From positions 1-8,153 of the forward strand of contig JAITAE010000251.1 of NCBI GenBank assembly GCA_031284295.1: a stretch of 8,153 nucleotides of DNA, in the 5' to 3' direction. The position numbers and the translations under genes were made by a program. The stretch comes from Spirochaetaceae bacterium (lineage in GTDB: Bacteria > Spirochaetota > Spirochaetia > Treponematales > Breznakiellaceae). Under the pieces are notes generated by a model. That model saw only the letters and a program-made list of their open reading frames with translations. It was not told where the DNA came from and did no database searches. Numbering within the stretch: the first letter of the stretch is position 1; the number at the start of each line of letters is the position of its first letter. Of this stretch, positions 1 through 4,480 are shown in pieces.

Positions 1-2
1 AT

Positions 3-875
3 TTATGTCCATTCCGATACTTTCTTTCTTGAAACTTCCCAACTCAGACCGTTCAGTGAGGCGGACGGCTTACAGTACCGGCAAAATGGAAAAGGTTTAT
101 GTAGAAAATCAAGTATTTCGTTTTTATTTTTTATTTTGTATATGTCAATGTAATCCTTTTCGGTAATGCGTAAATCTTTATTAAAATATTTGTTGAAAAA
201 TTGTATGTGTCCGGCAGTAGGGCAAACGTATATTTTACCATCTCGCAGGGTTACGCAGCCGCCACTGTATCCCAGCCCGCATAAGGCAAAATTTATTTCC
301 GGGTCCTGTGCGCCTTCTAAATCCATCGCCATTTTATTCATGCCGTTTTCTTTTGATACAGTATAACCGACGCATACCCTGTATTTTTTGCATTTTGCAC
401 TTATTGCTTTAACATCTATGTTTACAGGGTAGTCGCTTATTTCCACATAGATTTTATATTTATGGCAGGCGGTCCAGAAACTGTCCGGCTGTCTGGACAG
501 CAATATACCGTTTGTCGTCAGTTGAATAACTGTTGTTTTAAAATATTTTCTTGCTATCTCAAAAAAACCGGCTAATTGTGGATGAAGCAGCGGCTCACCG
601 CCAAGCAGCTTGATAGTAACAAGCTTTGTAGTTATTTTCGCAAGCCGGGCGCAGTCATGCTCAAACGATTCAGGGGCAAGAATTACTTCATCCGCCAGCG
701 GTGAAAAATGGCTGCATCCCCTGCATTTCAAATTACAATGCTCGGTTATATGAACTTCAATTTGGAAATACCGTTTTGACCTGCGTAAATAAGTTGTTTT
801 GAGGCCCCAGAAAAAACGTACCAGTGTACTGTACAGACCGAAATTCACAATGGTTTTCAGCATCATTTTTAGCAT
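3..875 (-). CDS. Radical SAM protein with C-terminal cysteine-rich (SPASM-like) region
   Basis: The product has 290 residues. The radical SAM cluster motif CNLKCRGC (C47, C51, C54) is clear. It is followed by GGEPLLHP (residues 92-99), the usual SAM-contacting glycine motif, and by TTNG (120-123). The C-terminal third has further cysteines: C199, C207 and C218, then C265 and C268 in FCRYC, suggesting an auxiliary Fe-S cluster of SPASM type. The family cleaves S-adenosylmethionine to start radical chemistry. Members starting with HCNLxCxGCxHFSPLA often sit near surface-polysaccharide genes, but the substrate is unknown. The start is ATG 875, because GGAGG lies 7 bases upstream; an in-frame TTG at 893 has no such site. 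The TAA stop is at 3-5, so the gene is complete. It is more AT-rich than selA and selB, which could mean horizontal acquisition. The gene lies downstream of a short poly-C ORF that may be coupled to it. The fold call is firm, the role is not. Confidence 0.9.
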   Translation of the reverse strand: MLKMMLKTIVNFGLYSTLVRFFWGLKTTYLRRSKRYFQIEVHITEHCNLKCRGCSHFSPLADEVILAPESFEHDCARLAKITTKLVTIKLLGGEPLLHPQLAGFFEIARKYFKTTVIQLTTNGILLSRQPDSFWTACHKYKIYVEISDYPVNIDVKAISAKCKKYRVCVGYTVSKENGMNKMAMDLEGAQDPEINFALCGLGYSGGCVTLRDGKIYVCPTAGHIQFFNKYFNKDLRITEKDYIDIYKIKNKNEILDFLHKPFPFCRYCKPSASLNGLSWEVSRKKVSEWT

Positions 876-882
876 CGCGCAG

Positions 883-887
883 CCTCC
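883..887 (-). promoter_or_regulatory. Shine-Dalgarno site deciding the radical SAM start
   Basis: On the minus strand GGAGG is followed by 7 bases and then ATG at 875. This supports ATG 875 rather than TTG 893, which lies upstream of the site itself. Confidence 0.8.
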
Positions 888-929
888 GCACAAAAAGAAA
901 ATAAATGCGGCAGGACACGCGACGCTTTA

Positions 930-951
930 CAGTAGCAACTACTAGCTACTG
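930..951 (-). other. Hairpin between short poly-C ORF and radical SAM gene
   Basis: CAGTAGC (930-936) and GCTACTG (945-951) form a perfect 7-bp stem with an 8-base loop. It overlaps the end of the short ORF (TAG at 946-948) and lies about 55 bases before the radical SAM start. There is no following T-run on the minus strand, so it is not a typical intrinsic terminator. A role in the leader of the radical SAM gene is only inferred. Confidence 0.45.
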
Positions 952-999
952 ATACCTGGGGGGGGGGGGGATAATACAGTTCATAAATTTAAATCTCAT
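946..999 (-). CDS. Short poly-C ORF upstream of the radical SAM gene, frame set by tract length
   Basis: ATG at 999 is preceded by a perfect AGGAGG five bases away, one of the best ribosome sites in the window. It overlaps the stop of the upstream fragment (ATGA). As sequenced it encodes MRFKFMNCIIPPPPRYQ and stops at TAG 946-948, directly after the 13-base C tract. With one more C the frame stays open for about 30 more codons (adding several cysteines) and ends at TAA 869-871, overlapping the radical SAM ATG at 875. With one fewer C it ends at TAG after PGISS. So tract length decides whether ribosomes reach the next start. It may be a leader peptide, a phase-variable small protein, or the remnant 5' end of a larger gene. 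No family is recognised. Confidence 0.45.
   Translation of the reverse strand: MRFKFMNCIIPPPPRYQ
958..970. repeat. 13-base poly-G tract (poly-C on the coding strand)
   Basis: An uninterrupted run of 13 G lies within the short ORF at 946-999. Tracts of this length slip during replication and are classic phase-variation elements when placed in or near reading frames. The length given is that of this sequence; a population would probably be mixed. Confidence 0.8.
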
Positions 1000-1234
1000 A
1001 AAAACCTCCTGACTGCAAAATCATTTTTGTATGTAAAGCCGCAAAGTTTTCGGCTTGTAAAATATTTTGCGGTGTATCTCTCCTGGTAAATATTCGCGGA
1101 ATTTTCAACGGGGTGAAATCCAAGCGTCTTTATCAACCCTTTAAAATCTTTCCACAACTCCATGTAAGAAGATTAGCGTACGCAGGCGTAATTTTCAAGA
1201 GATCTTTGTCTCTCGCCAGGATAAGCGTATAAAA
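996..1234 (-). pseudogene. Decayed tail of an unidentified gene upstream of the radical SAM gene
   Basis: A 55-codon ORF runs from ATG 1163 to TGA 996-998 and its stop overlaps the next ATG (ATGA). It has no ribosome site, and TAA lies 4 codons upstream in frame. The adjacent frame, open from 1234 down to TGA 1133-1135, reads plausibly just before this ATG (contains LILARDKDLLKITPAYANLL), so the two look like one coding sequence broken by a frameshift near 1150-1165. The downstream part contains GFHPVENSANIYQERY and ends CGFTYKNDFAVRRFL. I do not recognise the family; it resembles the C-terminus of a cytoplasmic enzyme and has no membrane segment. The ATGA junction suggests the gene once formed an operon with the poly-C ORF and the radical SAM gene. 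Alternatively only the 55-residue ORF is real. Confidence 0.4.
1005..1010 (-). promoter_or_regulatory. Strong Shine-Dalgarno site of the poly-C ORF
   Basis: Minus strand AGGAGG, five bases (TTTTT) before ATG 999. Its strength argues that translation really starts here and runs into the C tract. Confidence 0.7.
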
Positions 1235-1329
1235 TTAGGCAGGAGAAGGTTCCGAATGGGGTAGCCTTACTATATCAAGTATCAGTTTGGGGATGCGGAT
1301 AGAACTTTAAGCGGTTCTATACGATGTTA

Positions 1330-1393
1330 TAATGAACCTCCCCGTCTGCTTAACCGTATAAGGAAGTGTAGGGCGGGGTATTAAACCTCATTA
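1330..1393 (+). repeat. Imperfect inverted repeat/hairpin, copy 1 of a shared element
   Basis: TAATGA (1330-1335) and TCATTA (1388-1393) bracket an inner stem CCCCGTCT (1340-1347) with GGGCGGGG (1371-1378; two G-T pairs). The flanks AATGAACCTCCCCG (1331-1344) and GCGGGGTAT (1373-1381) recur exactly at the end of selB (7856-7900). Hairpins of this shape are found at ends of IS200/IS605-type elements and in the RNA overlapping tnpB 3' ends, but no tnpA or tnpB is present, so that origin is only a possibility. Confidence 0.5.
1346..1366 (+). repeat. 21-base dispersed repeat, copy 1
   Basis: It matches 2044-2064 at 19 of 21 positions. The core CTTARCCGYATAAG can form a CTTA/TAAG stem. Both differences are transitions (A to G and T to C). 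Confidence 0.55.
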
Positions 1394-1666
1394 CTCAGGA
1401 TTCTCCTACGAAGGATCGTTCTGCAAGGAAATTTCGTCTACAGAGATTTGGTATTAAGCCAGGTGGTATTATAAATTTCCTTACCTGATCGAGCCCCCGT
1501 TCAAACCAATGCAACGCTTAAGATACCGCGTCGCAAATTTTGCGCGTAAATTTTGTGCGCCTGCCGTGCGGAAGGGAGTCTCATTCCAAAAAGCTGAAGG
1601 AAAAACGGGAAGAGTACCTGAAGCGAATAGTCGGGATACCGGAAAAAACCGTGTATATGAAGAATG

Positions 1667-1684
1667 AGGCCGCCAGGCGGCTGT
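1667..1684 (+). repeat. GGCCGCC/GGCGGCT hairpin, copy 1
   Basis: GAGGCCGCC-A-GGCGGCTG forms a GC-rich stem. The same hairpin occurs at 1727-1750 and 2955-2977 with a GTTA or GCTA loop. This copy has a one-base spacer, so it is a shortened variant. Confidence 0.55.
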
Positions 1685-1726
1685 CGAGTCGTCCTTGCGA
1701 GCGAGCTTGCGGCGGCAGTGAGCAGT

Positions 1727-1750
1727 GAGGCCGCCGTTAGGCGGCTGGGA
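1727..1750 (+). repeat. GGCCGCC/GGCGGCT hairpin, copy 2
   Basis: GAGGCCGCC-GTTA-GGCGGCTGGGA. It differs from the copy at 2955-2977 essentially by one base in the loop and one in each flank. Confidence 0.6.
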
Positions 1751-1768
1751 GTTATCCTTGAGAGCGGG

Positions 1769-1852
1769 CGAGTCGCGGGTTGGCAGATACGAGTCGCGGG
1801 TTTTGTGATGGCGGTAGCCGTCTTGGTGATGGCAGGAGCCGAGTCCACCGGC
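1769..1852 (+). repeat. Degenerate 21-bp tandem repeat, about four units
   Basis: CGAGTCGCGGGTT occurs at 1769-1781 and again at 1790-1802, exactly 21 bases later. The next units (1811-1831 and 1832-1852) keep partial matches: TTGTGATGG/TTGGTGATGG at unit ends, and nine of the first ten bases between units 3 and 4. Read on the minus strand the period gives a heptapeptide pattern such as PAITKTA/TAITKPA/TRICQPA, so this may be a relic of a coding minisatellite. Confidence 0.45.
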
Positions 1853-1977
1853 GTGCCTAGCGAGTTCGCCAGCTGACGTTGATTGGGCGGCGGATTGGGG
1901 GTACTGGAAGACCCGCGCAGCGGGGCTGGAAGTAGGCGCTAAAAACTTATTCTAAACAGCGGCCTGGTCCCGCGCCA

Positions 1978-2085
1978 CAAAACAGCGTTTAAGCTGTTTT
2001 GCCTGACGTTGGATCAACGTGCTTTGCACGTTGATCTTCCTGCCTGCTTAGCCGCATAAGGAAGGAAACGAGCTTGCGGTCGTTT
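1978..2085 (+). repeat. Run of four adjacent hairpins
   Basis: Hairpin 1: CAAAACAGC (1978-1986) with GCTGTTTTG (1993-2001), 9 bp. Hairpin 2: GATCAACGTGC (2012-2022) with GCACGTTGATC (2026-2036), a perfect 11-bp stem and 3-base loop. Hairpin 3: TTCCT (2037-2041) with AGGAA (2063-2067) enclosing CTTA/TAAG. Hairpin 4: AAACGA (2066-2071) with TCGTTT (2080-2085), followed by further T, so terminator-like. The spacing is 10 bases or less. It could be a structured RNA or stacked mobile palindromes; no coding is seen. Confidence 0.55.
2044..2064 (+). repeat. 21-base dispersed repeat, copy 2
   Basis: Second copy of the element at 1346-1366, lying inside hairpin 3 of the cluster. The two substitutions (A to G and T to C) preserve potential pairing around the CCG loop. 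Confidence 0.55.
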
Positions 2086-2130
2086 TTTCGCCTTTACGCG
2101 CTCAATGTTTCGCGCGCCGTTATCGGGCTG

Positions 2131-2186
2131 GGGGGCGCGGCGATGATGCGGCTATATGCCGGTAACGGTATGGAAATAGCGCCCCA
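2131..2186 (+). other. Long-range stem with an inner hairpin
   Basis: GGGGCGC (2132-2138) pairs with GCGCCCC (2179-2185). Inside, ATGCCG (2156-2161) pairs with CGGTAT (2166-2171) around a GTAA loop, with one G-T pair. It follows the four-hairpin cluster by about 45 bases. It could be part of a structured RNA, or simply chance pairing in GC-rich DNA. Confidence 0.3.
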
Positions 2187-2256
2187 CTTTAATTAATCAG
2201 CGTTGCCCTAGGTCTTCAGTGATTCATTATTCAAAAGAGTTTTCTAAATCATCCAC

Positions 2257-2283
2257 GGATTACGCGAATTACACGGGTTAACA
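2257..2283 (+). repeat. Degenerate 9-bp tandem repeat
   Basis: GGATTACGC, GAATTACAC and GGGTTAACA follow one another. The consensus is GRATTACRC with a diverged third unit. Confidence 0.4.
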
Positions 2284-2319
2284 TTCATCATTCAATATTT
2301 CTCATTCTTCATTTCATTT
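2283..2319 (+). repeat. TTCATTC-type degenerate repeats beside the hypothetical gene
   Basis: TTCATCATTC, CTCATTCTTC and TTCATTT motifs are crowded here. The reverse-complement type, GAGTGAA in four copies, lies at 2977-3004, so the gene at 2314-2922 is flanked by approximate inverted copies. The gene's TGA stop (2314-2316) falls inside this block. Confidence 0.4.
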
Positions 2320-2922
2320 TGAAAGTGGCGCACACGGTTGCGGCCTGCCACTCAATCCGCCGCCCTTGCCTATCTCCCACTTCAGCGCGAAAAAGGCGCG
2401 TTTGACGCGTTCGGCCTCGCGGAAGTTTATCTGACAGGGGCAGCGGGTGTCCCAGACCGAGGCGGGGAGCTGGTTTTGGCTGACCGGGGGCTCGTCGAAG
2501 ACGCCATAGTAAATCCGGGCCCCAGACACGACGCGGGGGCGGGAACCCTTGCGGCCCGCGCTGTTCTGGTAGGTGATGCCAAGCAGCTCCGGCCCAAGCT
2601 GGATGATGTGGAAGACGGGCGCGGTCTTGGGCGGCTCGATAGGGGTGCGGACGGGGTCGGGGATGTGGAGGCCCATATTTTCCTTGTCCTCGTTCGTAAC
2701 GGCGGGATGGTAGCGCAGGTATATGTTGACAAACTGCCTGATGAGCTTCTCCGAGTCATCGCGGATACGGTTCTTTTCGTCCCACTCCGGCTTGGTGCAG
2801 GCGGGCGTCAGCGTCTTTTCATAGGCGGCGTGCCATATTTCGTAGGCGTTAGAGAGCTCCGTTACCGCCGCGGCGGGGATATGCGACCACGCGGGCGGGC
2901 TGCCCGATGTTTTCTGAATCAC
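2314..2922 (-). CDS. Hypothetical protein, probably 5'-truncated
   Basis: The product is 202 residues from GTG 2922. It resembles, from memory and unchecked, a family of about 200-220 residue proteins common in termite-gut treponemes: an N-terminal helical part (AYEIWHAAYEKT at 26-37), then VTNEDKENMGL (75-85), then a beta-rich part (GARIYYGVFDEPP at 134-146, ERVKRAFFALKWE at 171-183), possibly a fibronectin-like fold. Homologous-looking sequence continues upstream of GTG without a start codon (AFDAFFKNLVQYV, about 2923-2958), then enters a GC hairpin and GAGTGAA repeats, so the original 5' end seems lost. The frame is open back to TAG 3058. The last 15 residues look unlike the family; another frame there reads RIEWQAATVCATF, so a 3' frameshift in the GGCGGCGG stretch is possible. 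No signal peptide or ribosome site is seen. Function unknown. Confidence 0.55.
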   Translation of the reverse strand: MIQKTSGSPPAWSHIPAAAVTELSNAYEIWHAAYEKTLTPACTKPEWDEKNRIRDDSEKLIRQFVNIYLRYHPAVTNEDKENMGLHIPDPVRTPIEPPKTAPVFHIIQLGPELLGITYQNSAGRKGSRPRVVSGARIYYGVFDEPPVSQNQLPASVWDTRCPCQINFREAERVKRAFFALKWEIGKGGGLSGRPQPCAPLSK

Positions 2923-2954
2923 GTACTGAACCAGGTTTTTGAAGAACGCGTCAA

Positions 2955-2977
2955 AGGCCGCCGCTAGGCGGCTGGGG
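2955..2977 (+). repeat. GGCCGCC/GGCGGCT hairpin, copy 3
   Basis: AGGCCGCC-GCTA-GGCGGCTGGG forms a stem of at least 6 bp with a 4-base loop. It sits exactly where the recognisable 5' coding sequence of the hypothetical gene ends, immediately before the heptanucleotide repeats. Confidence 0.6.
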
Positions 2978-3004
2978 AGTGAAGAGTGAAGAGTGAAGAG
3001 TGAA
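2977..3004 (+). repeat. Heptanucleotide tandem repeat GAGTGAA x4
   Basis: Four exact consecutive copies of GAGTGAA. As a tandem repeat it can expand or contract; it lies upstream of the minus-strand hypothetical gene. Confidence 0.85.
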
Positions 3005-3041
3005 GTCAGGTTTCCGGCCCCCGCTAATCGCCCCGGCGAGG

Positions 3042-3075
3042 TTCCCTCGGAGGGAAACTATTTCCTCCGAGGGAA
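3042..3075. repeat. Long inverted repeat made of TTCCCTC/GAGGGAA palindromes
   Basis: The left arm TTCCCTCGGAGG+AAA (3042-3057, one bulged G at 3054) pairs with TTTCCTCCGAGGGAA (3061-3075) around a CTA loop, 15 bp in all. The left arm is itself a palindrome (TTCCCTC-G-GAGGGAA). It lies between two minus-strand genes. Confidence 0.7.
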
Positions 3076-3122
3076 AAACCGTCCGGGAAAGCCCCCGCGC
3101 CGTGCGGGAACAGCCCCCGGAC
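3074..3122 (-). terminator. Probable intrinsic terminator of the LRR gene
   Basis: Nine bases after the LRR stop codon, CCCGGAC (3116-3122) and GTCCGGG (3081-3087) form a 7-bp stem enclosing CCCGC/GCGGG (3094-3098, 3104-3108). On the minus strand it is followed by GG and five T (3078-3074). Position, GC content and T-run fit Rho-independent termination, although the stem has internal loops. Confidence 0.5.
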
Positions 3123-3130
3123 TGTCCCTG

Positions 3131-4450
3131 TTAGGGGGAAGACGTGATGACAATCCGCTTGTGGTTTGGGCCGTATTTGTCGACTTGGTCTGGGTCTTGG
3201 TTTGCCACCGCCGAATGAAACTCCCCGCTCTCATACTCCTTCACCGCGTCCTCAGAACCCACATGGATGTACAGCGTGGAGTCGGAATTGGTGGCATCGT
3301 AGGTGTCCCTAAACACAGCGTCGCCTAGCTCTGGCGGAACTGCGGGAAGGGTCAACGAGGTCAGAGCCGTGCATTGATAGAAGGCGTAACTTTGTATGGT
3401 TTCCACCGCACGAAAGTTCGCCGTCTCCAGAGCTTTACATGAGAAGAAGGCGGATCTGCCGATGGTTTCCACACTGACGGCAGACACTTTCACCAACGCC
3501 GTAAAACCTTCGAAAGCGCCCTTATTTCTACCTCCTAGGGGATCGTCCCCTCCTTCGGAGGTGAAACCCCTGTCGGCTATCTTCGTGGCCGCCTCAGGCA
3601 GAACGAGCTCTACGATATACGGCTCGCCGGTGTTGTAAGGATAGGGCTGATTATTTGTAGCTTCGAAATTCTTGTCGTTCCGCGGGTCAAAAACACCGTC
3701 CGTTGTCGCCGACAGGTCCAGGGCCACGGTTTTGGACTCCCTGCTGCAGGCGAAATCTATCGCATCAAGCAAGTCCTCCCATGTTCCCTCATAGCCCGTG
3801 CCTATGTCTAACCTAATGAGCGCGCCGTTGGGTTGCTGGTCAAGGTATTCGATTATGCCGCCGCGAGTCGTGAGGTCCGGAACGAAATCGGCGTACAGCT
3901 TTATTTTCCTGCCGCTTCCAAAGCAGCCTATGTTAATGCTTACTTTGTCGCCATCACCTAAAACCAGACTATTATAGGGGGGGGGGGGGGTATTACTCCC
4001 CAAATAAGCGAGGCTGCCGGGGTCATACACGTAGCCTGCCGCCGGAACTATGTGCATAGTTACCGAAACGCTGCCGGATTGAAACCCCGTTTCGGAAATT
4101 ATAGCGGGATCAGCGTACACAAAACCTTTATCATCCTGATACCATGCTATCTCAAACCCGCCGTCTATTACCGTTACGGTAAAAGCGGTCCTGACATCGG
4201 CGTATCTGTGCGTGTCGTTGTATTTTACGTTTACAGTTACTTTGTCTGTTTTAGGATCAGCGGCCTCAGGCAGCTCTGCATCAGTCAGCTCTACAATGGA
4301 GTATTCTTCCGGCCCCAGAACGCGCATCTCTTTCATCCCGTTTATGCCCGATATTTCAAGGCCTAAATACGCCCACTTCGCGCTTTCCTCCGGACAAAGC
4401 GCTCCGCCGTCAAGTTTGCACCGGTTTAAAACGGGCGGCGGCTTGTCCAA
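3131..4450 (-). CDS. Ig-like and BspA-type leucine-rich repeat (LRR_5) protein, 5'-truncated
   Basis: The open frame has 439 codons from TTG 4450 to TAA 3131. Residues about 28-95 resemble a bacterial Ig-like (Big_3-type) domain (LGLEISGI, VTVNVKYND, AFTVTV). A second beta-rich region runs about 98-150 (SVTMHIVPAAGYVYDPGSL). Residues about 278-382 carry LRR_5 repeats of BspA type: GAFEGFTALVKV, IGRSAFFSCKALETANF, IQSYAFYQCTALTSLTLP. LYIHVGSEDAVKEYE (393-407) is the usual capping strand. Such proteins are normally secreted or surface adhesins with a signal peptide and several Ig-like modules. Here the frame begins inside the first Ig-like domain, with no signal peptide, ribosome site or good start codon, 30 bases from the divergent selA. 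It is therefore probably the 3' remnant of a larger gene, unlikely to be exported as it stands. PPPP at 155-158 comes from a 14-base C tract. Confidence 0.6.
   Translation of the reverse strand: MDKPPPVLNRCKLDGGALCPEESAKWAYLGLEISGINGMKEMRVLGPEEYSIVELTDAELPEAADPKTDKVTVNVKYNDTHRYADVRTAFTVTVIDGGFEIAWYQDDKGFVYADPAIISETGFQSGSVSVTMHIVPAAGYVYDPGSLAYLGSNTPPPPYNSLVLGDGDKVSINIGCFGSGRKIKLYADFVPDLTTRGGIIEYLDQQPNGALIRLDIGTGYEGTWEDLLDAIDFACSRESKTVALDLSATTDGVFDPRNDKNFEATNNQPYPYNTGEPYIVELVLPEAATKIADRGFTSEGGDDPLGGRNKGAFEGFTALVKVSAVSVETIGRSAFFSCKALETANFRAVETIQSYAFYQCTALTSLTLPAVPPELGDAVFRDTYDATNSDSTLYIHVGSEDAVKEYESGEFHSAVANQDPDQVDKYGPNHKRIVITSSP
3977..3990. repeat. 14-base poly-G tract inside the LRR gene (poly-C on the coding strand)
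   Basis: It encodes TPPPP (residues 154-158). The sequenced length keeps the frame open. Losing one C gives a stop after PIIVWF, and gaining one gives a stop after a single Leu. So single-base slippage would switch off the LRR domain, as in contingency genes. Confidence 0.8.
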
Positions 4451-4471
4451 TATTTTCAGAATCGCTATAGT
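4443..4471 (+). promoter_or_regulatory. Candidate sigma70-type promoter for selA-selB
   Basis: TTGTCC (4443-4448), a 17-base spacer, then TATAGT (4466-4471). The -10 matches at 5 of 6 positions, the -35 at 4 of 6, and the spacing is ideal. Transcription would start near 4478, at the very start of the selA frame, giving almost no leader. Found by eye only. Confidence 0.5.
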
Positions 4472-4480
4472 AAACCGGTG

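Larger units (their letters stand above)
1235..2282. other. Gene-poor, repeat-rich stretch
   Basis: No intact gene is convincing over this kilobase. One plus-strand frame has coding-like pieces between stops: 1372-1488 (contains SPTKDRSARKFRLQRFGIKPGG) and, in the same frame, 1522-1728 (contains SKKLKEKREEYLKRIVGIPE), separated by TGA 1486 and TAA 1519. These could be one decayed gene, but no family is recognised and no ribosome site is seen. The second half is a mosaic of hairpins and short repeats listed separately. No tRNA, rRNA or complete insertion sequence is evident. Confidence 0.5.

Noticed and set aside
876..893. TTG 893 as the start of the radical SAM protein
   Set aside because: The GGAGG site lies between TTG 893 and ATG 875 and is correctly spaced only for ATG 875.
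1490..1515. T-arm-like GTTCAAAC near 1499
   Set aside because: The flanking bases do not pair and no other tRNA arms are present.
1235..2300. CRISPR array or group II intron
   Set aside because: Repeats are not evenly spaced with unique spacers of constant length, and no reverse transcriptase or domain V-like hairpin was seen.
2338..2967. 209-codon open frame on the plus strand
   Set aside because: It is antisense to the minus-strand hypothetical gene, whose translation has family-like motifs. The plus-strand product is rich in Gly, Arg and Val, as expected of a GC-rich antisense frame.
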